Shown here piece after piece: positions 1 through 7,843 of a stretch of 20,049 nt of DNA. A program made the translations under genes and the position numbers. This DNA is from JAVBPA01 sp031549925 (GTDB taxonomy: Bacteria; Bacillota; Clostridia; Oscillospirales; CAG-272). How positions within the stretch are numbered: position 1 is the first letter of the stretch; every line of letters starts with the position of its first letter. The DNA lies in assembly GCA_031549925.1 (NCBI GenBank), contig JAVBPA010000021.1, positions 1 to 20,049 on the forward strand, written 5' to 3'. The notes beneath the pieces were generated by a model. The model did no database searches. It had not been told where the DNA came from and worked only from the letters and a program-made list of their open reading frames with translations.

Positions 1-721
1 GTAAATTGAAAACACGCCACATATTTGATTTTGCTTCCTCAAATCCGCTGTCGATTATTTCAAAATCACGCATAAAATCAAGAACATTGGAATCGCCGCG
101 TAAAAACTTTACATGATCCGGAACCACAAGCCATTAATTGCAAACAAAAACATCCAATCCGAAAAATTCTGCCGCTCTGTTATATGAATCCTGCCGAAGT
201 GAACGAAGCAGCGGGTGACCGTCGTCGGGTATGTGCATATTAATTATAGTTTCGCCTCTTGAAATTGTCCTTCCGTTTTTTGAATATGTTTCACGGTTGT
301 GTTTGCTAAGTTCGAACTGTATTCTTCCGAAACGAAATAAAGCCGTTCTCAAATGATTTGACAACCATCCGAATTCACCGTGAATACCCCAAGTTCCGAA
401 ATCACGTTTAGTTCGTTTGACCCATATAGTTATATCTTCCATGGTATCGTAAAACAAATCTTCACTGAGATTTTTTTCCCGGTATATTTCATAGGTACGT
501 TCTGTAAGTATAATGATATACGCAAGCCAAAACAAATCTTCATTTATTTCACAATGGAGAGAAGAAACTGATGTCAATTCCGCTTTTGCGTCTCCGCCCG
601 AAAAAAACACATCTGTCATTCTTTTTTTATCGCAGCTTAATATTTTCATCGCTTCGCTTATAGCGGAAATCGATTCTTTTGGTAAATTTATACGCGAAAA
701 TAAATAATCGTAACTGTACAT
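1..721 (-). pseudogene. Acyltransferase-like gene (NAT_N/GNAT_C type), interrupted by an in-frame TAA and cut by the window edge
   Basis: The ATG at 721 opens a 195-codon frame ending at a TAA at 134-136. Translation past the stop, in the same frame, runs open for 44 codons to the window edge. The two parts read as one protein: ...FFGLDVFVCN-stop-WLVVPDHVKFLRGDSNVL..., ending near RVFNL. From memory this matches clostridial acyltransferase-domain proteins of about 300 residues (NAT_N plus GNAT_C, formerly DUF5596), which have a VC(H/N)SWL segment, a D-S-N-I/V-L segment and a following RVF. WGIHGEFGWLSNH and INMHIPDDGHPL in the N-terminal half fit that family. A TCA serine codon changed to TAA would explain the break with one substitution. 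The start lies 20 bases after the lipoprotein gene, so it probably ends the same transcript. Biochemical substrate unknown. The family call is recall, not a search. Confidence 0.72.
134..136 (-). other. In-frame premature stop (TAA) in the acyltransferase gene
   Basis: The frame stays open and protein-like on both sides of this codon. The family normally has a Ser here (C-N/H-S-W-L). TCA to TAA is one base change. Other genes in the window, such as both radical SAM genes and the PqqD-like gene, end in TAA, so general stop-codon reassignment is not the explanation. It is a nonsense mutation or a sequencing/assembly error. Confidence 0.7.
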
Positions 722-741
722 AACTTGCTGCCGTCCGTTTT

Positions 742-1338
742 TTATTTAAGATTTTTATAATTATAATTGCTGTATACTCTAAAATGATCGATCCAGGCAT
801 TACCTTGAGAGCTGAACATACCATGCTCTATATCTTTCCAATTGATTTTATCATCATTTAATAAAACATAGTAAATATAACTGCTGTATAACGCGGATTG
901 GCTTAACGGCTCCCCTTCGAATTTTTTCATATACTTGTATTCCGTCTTATAATATTTTCCTGCGTCTTTATAATAATGAATATATTTTTCCCCGTCGTAT
1001 TTCAAATCGTTTATATACAATACCGGATAATCATCTTTTATTTCTTCATACAGTTCCGGCGAATATTGATCCGGATTTCCCAATGTGTAATAAAACGCGA
1101 GCCTCACGCTGCATTCCTCTTTTTTTGCACACATCTCAACAAATTTATCCCATATATCCTGTCCCTCGAATATGTCGCCGTCATAATAAACAACACATCC
1201 ATTTTCAACCGCTTCCTCAAGACTATAATTATCCGGTATATCGGTAAATTCAATATTTTCATTTTTTTGACAGGAAGTAAATAAAAAGAGCATTGCAATA
1301 AATATAATTATGTTTATTTTTATATTTAATTTTTTCAT
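742..1338 (-). CDS. Putative lipoprotein, function unknown
   Basis: This 198-residue protein starts with a lipoprotein signal peptide: a charged start (MKKLNIKIN), a hydrophobic stretch and a lipobox (LFTSC) with the lipidated Cys at about residue 23. The mature part is acidic and Tyr-rich with no catalytic motif I recognise. It should sit on the outer face of the cytoplasmic membrane. The ATG at 1338 has a GGAGG site 7-12 bases upstream, which settles the start. It lies 47 bases downstream of the phosphofructokinase gene and 20 bases upstream of the broken acyltransferase, all leftward. No family could be assigned. Confidence 0.75.
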   Translation of the reverse strand: MKKLNIKINIIIFIAMLFLFTSCQKNENIEFTDIPDNYSLEEAVENGCVVYYDGDIFEGQDIWDKFVEMCAKKEECSVRLAFYYTLGNPDQYSPELYEEIKDDYPVLYINDLKYDGEKYIHYYKDAGKYYKTEYKYMKKFEGEPLSQSALYSSYIYYVLLNDDKINWKDIEHGMFSSQGNAWIDHFRVYSNYNYKNLK

Positions 1339-1385
1339 AATAATTACCTCCGCTCCGATGAAATGAAATAATTATTTTGCATTTT

Positions 1386-2681
1386 TTATAATTCGGATAT
1401 TTTTCTGTACTCCTGCGGAACATATTCTTTTAATTTTTTATCAGCAAAGATTTCCCTGAAACGGGTAAAACGCATAATTCCGCCTATAAGCGGAACTGTA
1501 ACCCAGTCATCTCCTATCAAAGGCTTTGCGTATTTTATAAACTCATCCGTAACATCATTCTTTTCTTTTGTCAGCCAGCTGCCCGGAAAAGATCTTTCGG
1601 AATTAGCAACGATTCCAAGCGGCACTTTATCATATGCGACAGAATAATACGGCTTTTCATTGCGTATTATTGTCGACATGTATCCACCGCCGCAGCTAAA
1701 AGCTATTTCAGCGGCTTTGCATCCTAAAATATAAGCCTCGTCAAGATCAACGGATGAAGCCAAATTAATACATGAACGCTGATCAGTTCCCGGAATTTGA
1801 CATCTGGCTGAGCCTCTTGCGGCAAGTCCGTTTTTATTTAAATAATTTATCAGCATTTGCGCCGCTGTTGTTTGTGACGAACTGAATTGCATATGACCGA
1901 AATTATCACGAAGCTCTCCTATATCGCCAAGCTCCAGCCCCTCTCCCGCAACCACTACCGCACGTCCGCGTTTTTTCAGCATGTCGTTTATATCGTCGGA
2001 TATTTGCGGAAGAGTTAAATTTGATTCTGTCATATAAATAAGCAGGGGCATTTCACGCAGCGGATCGGCAAGACGGGCTGATGCCGGGATATAGCCTATT
2101 TTACGCCCCATAGCCTGTATTACAAGAACCGGATCTGACGGAGAAGAACCCGCGTTTTCTTCATTTGCGTTTTGAATTACCGTTGTCCAATATTTAGCGA
2201 CGCTTCCGTATCCGGGAGTATGGTCGATAATTTTAAAATCGCTGTCTCCCACATCGTTATCTATTGTTTTCGGAACGCCTGTAGCGGCAATTTCTATTCC
2301 TCTTTCTCCCGCAAGCATTGATATTTTATTTGCGGTATCCATTGAATCGTTTCCGCCGATGTAAAAAAGATATCCGATATTATGAGCGGAAAGCACATCG
2401 ATGACGCGGTCAAAATCCTCTTTGTTTGAATTTTTAAGCTTGTACCGGCAGCTCCCTATCGAACCCGCCGACGGAGTTGTTCGCAGCAGACCAATCTCCT
2501 CGCTGTCCTGCGCCGATAAATTCAACAATTCCTCTTTCAATATTCCTTCGATTCCATGCCATCCGGCATAAATTGTACCGGCGTTATCGAAATTTTTACA
2601 CATATCGATGACACCTCTCAAAGAATTGTTAATAACCGGAGTAGGTCCGCCCGACTGCGAAATGAGAATATTTTTTTTCAT
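1386..2681 (-). CDS. pfp: Pyrophosphate-dependent 6-phosphofructokinase
   Basis: The 431-residue enzyme phosphorylates fructose 6-phosphate to fructose 1,6-bisphosphate in cytoplasmic glycolysis, probably with pyrophosphate and reversibly. Family motifs: SQSGGPTPVIN (8-18), PSAGSIGSCRYKL (70-82), IGGNDS (108-113) and GVPKTIDNDVG (135-145). Two positions that separate PPi-dependent from ATP-dependent enzymes both point to PPi: Asp as the fourth residue of the GGND loop (ATP enzymes have Gly in GGDG), and Lys in PKTIDND. Asn at the third loop position, where Asp is usual, is slightly unusual. Length suits the long clostridial PPi-PFK group. A GGAGG site precedes the ATG. It lies 47 bases after the ECF gene in the same direction. 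The gene symbol is functional; naming varies between genomes. Confidence 0.88.
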   Translation of the reverse strand: MKKNILISQSGGPTPVINNSLRGVIDMCKNFDNAGTIYAGWHGIEGILKEELLNLSAQDSEEIGLLRTTPSAGSIGSCRYKLKNSNKEDFDRVIDVLSAHNIGYLFYIGGNDSMDTANKISMLAGERGIEIAATGVPKTIDNDVGDSDFKIIDHTPGYGSVAKYWTTVIQNANEENAGSSPSDPVLVIQAMGRKIGYIPASARLADPLREMPLLIYMTESNLTLPQISDDINDMLKKRGRAVVVAGEGLELGDIGELRDNFGHMQFSSSQTTAAQMLINYLNKNGLAARGSARCQIPGTDQRSCINLASSVDLDEAYILGCKAAEIAFSCGGGYMSTIIRNEKPYYSVAYDKVPLGIVANSERSFPGSWLTKEKNDVTDEFIKYAKPLIGDDWVTVPLIGGIMRFTRFREIFADKKLKEYVPQEYRKISEL

Positions 2682-2728
2682 ACATAACCTCCATTACAAT
2701 TCTATATCAGTTAAACAAAAATGCTTTT

Positions 2729-3232
2729 TTATATTTTATCAAATAATTCTTTTGTTTTTGCTCTGTCAAGAGTGAACGCCAGAGCTATATAAATAACCAA
2801 ACTACCGATTCCCTGCAAAATGTTGAAAGGAATTGACTCCAGAGCTGCCGCAAATGATGATATGATTAATGCTTCATATAAATAATAACCGGAAATTCCG
2901 GCAAAAACCGATATGATTGCGGCTATTATATTCCTTTTTGTTAATATAGTTTTTTTCTTATTTGAAAACAATAAAGCGATAATTGATTTTACGACCAATG
3001 TAGCGGGTACCCATACGATATAACCGGAAAGCGAATCCGCGAGTGAAGCTCCTACAGCGGCAGACATGACGGAGTAAGGCAGAGGTAAAATGCTTGCTGA
3101 TATATATATTAAAACATCCCCGAAGTGTATGTATCCTCCGGGAATTTGCATTTTCGGCAAAAACGCAGTCGCTATAAAAATCAAAGCCGCGAAAACAGCT
3201 GCAAGAATTAATTTTTTTGTATTGCTAATCAA
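2729..3232 (-). CDS. ECF transporter S component, probably for vitamin B6
   Basis: A 167-residue, very hydrophobic protein with about five or six membrane segments. The segment IPGGYIHFGDVLIYISASIL followed by PLPYSVMSAAVGASLADSLSG is typical of the substrate-binding (S) components of energy-coupling factor vitamin importers (PF07155-like). It would bind the vitamin and work with a shared EcfAAT module, which is not in this window. The gene starts with TTG at 3232 behind an AGGATG ribosome site; the only nearby upstream ATG runs straight into a stop. It lies 21 bases downstream of the B6 kinase gene, and ECF S components next to pyridoxal kinase genes are usually predicted B6 importers. Substrate is therefore inferred from context; another vitamin is possible. 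Confidence 0.82.
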   Translation of the reverse strand: MISNTKKLILAAVFAALIFIATAFLPKMQIPGGYIHFGDVLIYISASILPLPYSVMSAAVGASLADSLSGYIVWVPATLVVKSIIALLFSNKKKTILTKRNIIAAIISVFAGISGYYLYEALIISSFAAALESIPFNILQGIGSLVIYIALAFTLDRAKTKELFDKI

Positions 3233-3253
3233 TTTATATCATCCTAAAAATAT

Positions 3254-4105
3254 CTAGATTAAATATTTCAAATAATTTTCTAAAAATACACCGTACCGTG
3301 AGGGATTTCCGGAATTTAAAGTTCCCTCCATAACGCGCCAAACAAAATCCGAAGCAAATTCGCAGCTATCAAATATATTTTCTCCGCGAAGCATCTTTCC
3401 AAGCAGAACCGAAGCAAAAACATCTCCTGTACCCGGATAAAAACAATTAAGGCGGGGCTGCTCGTGGAAAAAAACTTCCCCGCTGCTGTAAACCGCTGTA
3501 ATTATATTATCATAACTGTGTATCCCTGTCATGACAATATTGCAAATCCCAAACTCCGCAAGAGAACTAAGCATTGTTTCTATTTTGTCTTTATTTAATG
3601 TACCGTATTTTATATTTATATCATAATTTCCGTTCTTGTCAAGCAAAAAAAGAGCTTCAGTTACATTTGGGGTAATAATATCGGCATACGAGCATAAAAG
3701 GCGCATTCTTTTTATCATATCGGAATTCATTGTCGAATATAATTTCCCGTTGTCTCCCATAACCGGATCTACCAAAACAAACGTATCATGCTTTTTAAAT
3801 TTTTTTATGGCTTTTGTAACCACATCGCATTGTTCGGTGCTTCCTAGAAATCCGCTGTATATGGCATTAAAGCTAAGTCCGAGCTTTTCCCAATGCTCAA
3901 TAGTTTCATTCATATACTTTGTCAAATCACGGAAAGCATAATCAGTAAATCCCCCCGTATGAGTCGATAGCAGCGCGGTAGGCAAAGGTATTCCTTGAAT
4001 ACCCTGAACAGCCAATACGGGAAGTATAACCGTCAGAGCGCAGCGTCCGAAGCTTGATAAGTCATGTATTGCCATAACAGTTTTGGGAATGTTGGTTTTT
4101 TGCAT
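3254..4105 (-). CDS. pdxY: Pyridoxal/pyridoxamine kinase
   Basis: The 283-residue ribokinase-fold enzyme phosphorylates pyridoxal, pyridoxine or pyridoxamine with ATP to give the coenzyme form of B6. Diagnostic parts: N-terminal MAIHDLSSFGRCALTVILPV (11-30) with the typical LLSTHTGGF substrate loop (45-53), DPVMGD (113-118), TPNVTEA (145-151) and the anion-hole/catalytic motif GTGD (225-228), where Asp228 is the expected base. Length is normal. A GGAG site precedes the ATG. It sits between mntP (26 bases) and the ECF S component (21 bases), forming a likely import-and-trap pair with the latter. The symbol follows the pdxY/pdxK group; which of the two is not certain. Confidence 0.86.
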   Translation of the reverse strand: MQKTNIPKTVMAIHDLSSFGRCALTVILPVLAVQGIQGIPLPTALLSTHTGGFTDYAFRDLTKYMNETIEHWEKLGLSFNAIYSGFLGSTEQCDVVTKAIKKFKKHDTFVLVDPVMGDNGKLYSTMNSDMIKRMRLLCSYADIITPNVTEALFLLDKNGNYDINIKYGTLNKDKIETMLSSLAEFGICNIVMTGIHSYDNIITAVYSSGEVFFHEQPRLNCFYPGTGDVFASVLLGKMLRGENIFDSCEFASDFVWRVMEGTLNSGNPSRYGVFLENYLKYLI

Positions 4106-4131
4106 TGTTTTATGCTCCGAATAATTATAAA

Positions 4132-4701
4132 TTAAAATGGAAGTATATCTAAATGTTCAAATAAAATTTTTACACCGATTAAAACGAGAATAATTCCTCC
4201 GGTTATAGTTGCTGACCGTTTAAATTTCAAACCGAACAACTGTCCGATTTTAACACCGGCAGCCGAAAATATAAATGTAATAATACCTATAAAAGTTACT
4301 GCCGAAAATATATTAATATCGGGCAGCAGCGCAAATGTCACTCCGACGGCTATAGCATCGATACTGGTAGCGAGCGCATATGAAAACATAGATTTAAACC
4401 CAAAAGAGGCGTCGGTATTATCAGAATCGTTGTTTTTGGAACTCCAAATCATTTTTATACCTAAAAATACGAGCAATACAAAAACAATCCAGTGGTCATA
4501 AAAATTTATATATATTTCAAAAGCGGAACCGATCAGATATCCGAAAACGGGCATCAGAGCCTGAAAACCGCCGAACCATAATCCGGCTGTCAACATGTTT
4601 TTGAATGAAGCTTTTTTCACAGCGATTCCTTTGCAAATCGAAACAGCAAAAGCATCCATCGCAAGTCCAATTGCCAATATAAATAATTCAATAATTCCCA
4701 T
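4132..4701 (-). CDS. mntP: Manganese efflux pump MntP
   Basis: A 189-residue, six-segment membrane protein that exports Mn(II). Both family repeats are present: GLAMDAFAVSICKG near the N-terminus and SIDAIAVGVTFA in the middle, each with the conserved membrane-embedded Asp. Length is standard. The ATG has an AGGAAT site nearby. It is the first gene of the leftward run and has a sharp promoter and a leader terminator upstream, so it is likely regulated by attenuation. Confidence 0.93.
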   Translation of the reverse strand: MGIIELFILAIGLAMDAFAVSICKGIAVKKASFKNMLTAGLWFGGFQALMPVFGYLIGSAFEIYINFYDHWIVFVLLVFLGIKMIWSSKNNDSDNTDASFGFKSMFSYALATSIDAIAVGVTFALLPDINIFSAVTFIGIITFIFSAAGVKIGQLFGLKFKRSATITGGIILVLIGVKILFEHLDILPF

Positions 4702-4760
4702 TTATAATTCCTAAAAATAAAAATTTTATTATGACGGTTATGAAAGTTATAGTGAGAGAT

Positions 4761-4798
4761 AAAAAAAACTCAATACAGATATTTTGCTGTATATGAGT
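4761..4798 (-). terminator. Intrinsic terminator inside the mntP leader (candidate attenuator)
   Basis: Leftward, ACTCATATACAG (4798-4787) pairs with CTGTATTGAGT (4778-4768), with one bulged base and an 8-base loop, and is followed directly by eight T (4768-4761). There is no T run on the other side, so it acts on leftward transcription only. It lies about 35 bases after the expected start site and 60 bases before mntP, with no leftward gene upstream to terminate. It therefore probably controls read-through into mntP. Confidence 0.72.
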
Positions 4799-4837
4799 CA
4801 CCTTGATTTATGCATGTCATTTTATATTTTACACATT

Positions 4838-4866
4838 ATTATATAATAATATTTAATCATTGTCAA
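4838..4866 (-). promoter_or_regulatory. Consensus promoter for mntP and the leftward run
   Basis: Read leftward, TTGACA (4866-4861), a 17-base spacer and TATAAT (4843-4838) form a perfect consensus vegetative promoter. Transcription should start near 4831, giving a leader of about 130 bases before the mntP ATG. Confidence 0.8.
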
Positions 4867-5060
4867 GATTGCCGTTTATAGTATAATATTTTTTCTAAAA
4901 AACAAAACTTCTTATTTTTTTGGTGCGATACTAAATAATACCATTTATTGTAGAATGTTTAAACAATTATCCATTGGTTTTTTGTGCCTTTTAATATACT
5001 TTTTGTTCATTATATCCCAAATATTTAACTTATTTGCGTAATTTTTTACACATATAAATA

Positions 5061-5089
5061 TTGACAAAATCATTTTTTTATGTTATTAT
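5061..5089 (+). promoter_or_regulatory. Promoter of the first radical SAM gene
   Basis: TTGACA (5061-5066), a 17-base spacer and TATTAT (5084-5089) with an extended -10 TG at 5081-5082. The start site would be near 5096, leaving a leader of about 37 bases before the ATG at 5133. Confidence 0.72.
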
Positions 5090-5132
5090 TATAAGGATTC
5101 AAAAATTCATATTTAATATTTATTTTTTTGCG

Positions 5133-6254
5133 ATGAATGATTTTAACGACACTCCTTTTGCCGGCGATCCGTTTATAAAAAGATTATCAAATATAGCATT
5201 AATAAAAAAACAACCTTTTTCGGTTACATTCGAGCTGACGCATAAATGTAATTTTGCGTGCAGAATGTGTTATATCAAGATGACCGACAAGCTCGCTTCT
5301 CTCCTCGGGGAAATAAAAACAGCCGATGAGTGGATTGAAATGGGGAGTCAGTGCAAAGAAGCCGGTATATTATCGGTGACTCTGACGGGAGGGGAATGTT
5401 TATTATATCCGGAGTTTGAACGGTTGTACACCGAGCTTCACAAAATGGGATTCCTTGTTTCGCTGATGACGAACGCTTCGCTGATGGATGAAGAATTCGT
5501 CGGATTATTTAAAAAATATCCCCCGTATCAAGTGATTATAACTTTATACGGTACTTCAAACGAAACATACAAATCGATTTGCAGAATCGATAACGGCCAT
5601 GATAAAACAATGCGCGGAATAGAGCTTTTTAAGCAGGTTTGCAAAAAAGTTTCGCTTAATTTTTCGCTTATAAAAACAAATATAGACGAATATTCAGATT
5701 TGGCAAAAATCGCGCTTGAATTAGGACTTCCTTTCAGGCAAAGCGCCGTCGCCGATATACATAGATGCGGTTCGGAATTCTCCAATATAAAAGAAGTTCG
5801 CCTGTCCCCTGTTTTGAATGTATTTTTGAATTATTACAACCCGCGGGAAATAGCGGAACAAGCGGAAAAGATAAAAGAAATAGAAAACTATTTAAATCAA
5901 AACGGATTTCCTTACGAACAAGTAGAAGTTAATCAAAACAAAGGACGCTGCAAAGGTTCCTACACATCCCCAGCCGTATTTTGGAACGGCGAAATGAGAT
6001 CGTGTTTAACTCTTACCAGTTATTTTACAAATCCTTTTGCGGAGGGATTTAAAAAAGCATTTGAAAAACTGACGACAGCAGCGGATTTGCTTTTCAAGCC
6101 TAACAAAAAATGTATTCAATGTTCATATTATGATGTATGTTTAAATTGCCCGGGGAGAACGAGACCCGACGGAATATTCGGAAATGTTCCCGATGACTAT
6201 ATGTGCAGATACGCTTACGCGGAAAAAATCATAAGAGAACAACTATTGAAATAA
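5133..6254 (+). CDS. Radical SAM/SPASM peptide-modifying enzyme 1
   Basis: The 373-residue protein has the radical SAM cluster motif C39-x3-C43-x2-C46 (THKCNFACRMCY) and the SAM-binding GGE at 86-88. A full seven-Cys SPASM domain follows: C273, GX4C ending at C291, C327-x2-C330-x5-C336-x2-C339, and C358. It should carry three 4Fe-4S clusters and cleave SAM to a 5'-deoxyadenosyl radical, probably to crosslink or oxidise residues of a peptide. The frame is open back to a TTG at 5061, but that codon lies in the promoter -35 box, so ATG 5133 is the credible start even though no clear ribosome site precedes it. The likely substrate is the Cys-containing peptide encoded 100 bases downstream. The exact bond formed cannot be told from sequence. 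Confidence 0.9.
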   Translation: MNDFNDTPFAGDPFIKRLSNIALIKKQPFSVTFELTHKCNFACRMCYIKMTDKLASLLGEIKTADEWIEMGSQCKEAGILSVTLTGGECLLYPEFERLYTELHKMGFLVSLMTNASLMDEEFVGLFKKYPPYQVIITLYGTSNETYKSICRIDNGHDKTMRGIELFKQVCKKVSLNFSLIKTNIDEYSDLAKIALELGLPFRQSAVADIHRCGSEFSNIKEVRLSPVLNVFLNYYNPREIAEQAEKIKEIENYLNQNGFPYEQVEVNQNKGRCKGSYTSPAVFWNGEMRSCLTLTSYFTNPFAEGFKKAFEKLTTAADLLFKPNKKCIQCSYYDVCLNCPGRTRPDGIFGNVPDDYMCRYAYAEKIIREQLLK

Positions 6255-6354
6255 AAAATGTTTTAAAGATTTTAATGTCAACCGAATAAAAGATGACATT
6301 TTTATATAAATTTAATTTTGAATGTAAAGAGATATATCGGGAGTTGGTAAATTT

Positions 6355-6684
6355 ATGAAAAAATTATATATGGAACCGGAATTTTATACAAATGAATATT
6401 TAGCTGATACCGGTATAGCCGGATCGGCTGTCTTTACCGTGGGTGGTTTTACTTTTACTGTTTTTGGATGTAAATGTATAGAAGATGAAGATGATGAAGT
6501 GGCTTTTGCAAATGGAAGAGCTTGGGTTACGAAAACTATTACATTTGGTTTAGACAATTGCCAGCTTCATGCATCATTACTTAGTGGCGGATATTCAACT
6601 GAAGATAATATAGTAACAATACCATGGACTACAGTGGAAGACTGTTTTTATGACGAGTTTTATAATGCTATGTGCGTTGATTGA
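6355..6684 (+). CDS. Candidate precursor peptide A (109 aa)
   Basis: A small ORF right after radical SAM gene 1 with a GGGAG site. Its start, MKKLYMEP...E...DTGI, has the leader pattern of the three peptides at 9251-10030: MK(K/R), Tyr at 4 or 5, Pro8, and Asp18-Thr19 ten residues after the Pro. The rest is not leader-like: a hydrophobic Phe/Val/Thr/Gly stretch, a C-x-C pair, an acidic patch, and three further single Cys (NC, DC, MC). Five Cys in all, no signal peptide, no known domain. I infer it is the substrate of enzyme 1 because of position, shared leader and Cys content. It is longer than most precursors and could be a folded secreted product instead. Confidence 0.72.
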   Translation: MKKLYMEPEFYTNEYLADTGIAGSAVFTVGGFTFTVFGCKCIEDEDDEVAFANGRAWVTKTITFGLDNCQLHASLLSGGYSTEDNIVTIPWTTVEDCFYDEFYNAMCVD

Positions 6685-6710
6685 TTTACACACATACTTC
6701 ACCATATTTA

Positions 6711-6738
6711 AAAGAGCGGAATTCCGCTCTTTATTTTT
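6711..6738 (+). terminator. Strong terminator after precursor A
   Basis: AAAGAGCGG (6711-6719), loop AATT, CCGCTCTTT (6724-6732), then ATTTTT. The stem is perfect over 9 bp and follows the precursor stop by about 27 bases, closing the first unit of the island. Confidence 0.85.
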
Positions 6739-6778
6739 GATTATAAAATATTTTAAATAGAGTTTATTTTAAAAATAT

Positions 6779-7603
6779 ATGAAAATATGTATACTTAATA
6801 ATAAAATCAATGTTAATACTGTGCTGCCGAATGAAGAATTCGAAAAAATTTTCAGCGGTTATATAATCGGTGATGATTTTGAAACAGATTACAGCATTAA
6901 CATGATTCCCGCTTTTATACCCAAAAAATTGCTGCCTGTTACTTCTGATAATTATACCGGTTTTATAAGCAAGGAAATAAACGGTTCCGATTGTCTGTTA
7001 TGTTATAATCTCGGGCAGGTTTTGTTCGGAATAAATAAAGCTGACGAAAAAAATTATACTGTCCTTGTATTTGTAAACGCTTTAGAATTTTATAAAAAAG
7101 CAATCCAGACTATTTTATTATTAAATTCATTCGATGATTCGTTTCTCGGTTTTCACTGCGTAACCATCGAATATATGGGCAGAACTATAATATTTTCAGC
7201 TCCCTCCGGAACAGGAAAAACAACTCATTCGGAACTTTGGCGCCGTCATTTCGGAGCAAAAATCGTAAACGGAGATTATGCTTTTTTGAAGTGTCTCCCG
7301 AGTGAAATAATATTCGAAGGGACAATTTTTTCTGGTTCTTCCGAATATCATGAAATGGGAAGCTGGCATGTGGACGATATTGTTATAATAAAACAAAGTC
7401 CGCAAAATAAAGTCGAACGTTTGAGCGGCAATAACGCATATATAAAAATAATAGAAAATGCTTTCGTTCCGCGCTGGGAAACGAAAAAAGCGGAGATAGC
7501 CCTTGACATGATATTGAACATTGTAAAAAATGTCCGGATATGGCAGCTTTCATGTACTCCTGAGCTTGAATCCGCTGTAATTTTAAGGAATACTATATTT
7601 TGA
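6779..7603 (+). CDS. HprK-like (PEPCK-fold) kinase of peptide-modification type
   Basis: A 274-residue protein with a P-loop SAPSGTGKTT (140-149) followed by HSELW, then NGDYAFL (164-170) and GTIFSGSSEY (181-190). This layout is that of HPr-kinase-like proteins found in peptide natural-product clusters, where some phosphorylate a residue of the precursor (for example the lasso-peptide kinases ThcoK and PadeK). The N-terminal 130 residues have no recognised motif. It is not true HprK/P: too short, and not near sugar-transport genes. The start ATG has only a poor ribosome site, and no strong promoter lies between it and the terminator at 6711-6738, so it may depend on read-through. Role as a precursor kinase is inferred from family and context. 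Confidence 0.8.
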   Translation: MKICILNNKINVNTVLPNEEFEKIFSGYIIGDDFETDYSINMIPAFIPKKLLPVTSDNYTGFISKEINGSDCLLCYNLGQVLFGINKADEKNYTVLVFVNALEFYKKAIQTILLLNSFDDSFLGFHCVTIEYMGRTIIFSAPSGTGKTTHSELWRRHFGAKIVNGDYAFLKCLPSEIIFEGTIFSGSSEYHEMGSWHVDDIVIIKQSPQNKVERLSGNNAYIKIIENAFVPRWETKKAEIALDMILNIVKNVRIWQLSCTPELESAVILRNTIF

Positions 7604-7700
7604 TTTTTGAACAATACTTAACTTAGCAGCAGTAAATTAAAATGATATATTTAATTGTTAGCAAATTGTAAAAAAAAATTATATTTTTTTTCTTTACTTA

Positions 7701-7730
7701 TTGACATATTGATATTAATAATGTTATAAT
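7701..7730 (+). promoter_or_regulatory. Promoter of the precursor B / radical SAM 2 unit
   Basis: TTGACA (7701-7706), an 18-base spacer and TATAAT (7725-7730) with an extended -10 TG at 7722-7723. It leaves an untranslated leader of roughly 105 bases, AT-rich with no strong structure that I could see, ending in AGGAGG (7831-7836) before the ATG at 7844. Confidence 0.78.
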
Positions 7731-7843
7731 GAAATTGGATAAAAATCTCATAAATTATTTATAGTTTTTGAACGTATCTTAATTTGTAATTTTAAAAGTA
7801 TGAAATAAACCATTTTTACATAATTAATTTAGGAGGAACAGTC

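Larger units (their letters stand above)
4702..5132. other. Divergent intergenic region between mntP and the first radical SAM gene
   Basis: This 431-base AT-rich stretch holds the mntP promoter and leader terminator at the left and the radical SAM promoter at the right. In 4870-5060 I see only AT-rich sequence, with no credible gene or strong hairpin. Confidence 0.6.

Noticed and set aside
4700..4870. yybP-ykoY manganese riboswitch
   Set aside because: Leader before the terminator is too short and I could not match the conserved loops; reported instead as an unexplained attenuator.
5061..5132. A 24-codon N-terminal extension of radical SAM enzyme 1 from a TTG at 5061
   Set aside because: The TTG is the -35 box of a good promoter and the added residues are low-complexity and unlike the family; the true start is ATG 5133.
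6274..6300. AATGTCA...TGACATT hairpin between radical SAM 1 and precursor A as a terminator
   Set aside because: Only 7 AT-rich base pairs with a 13-base loop and a short T run; too weak to call.
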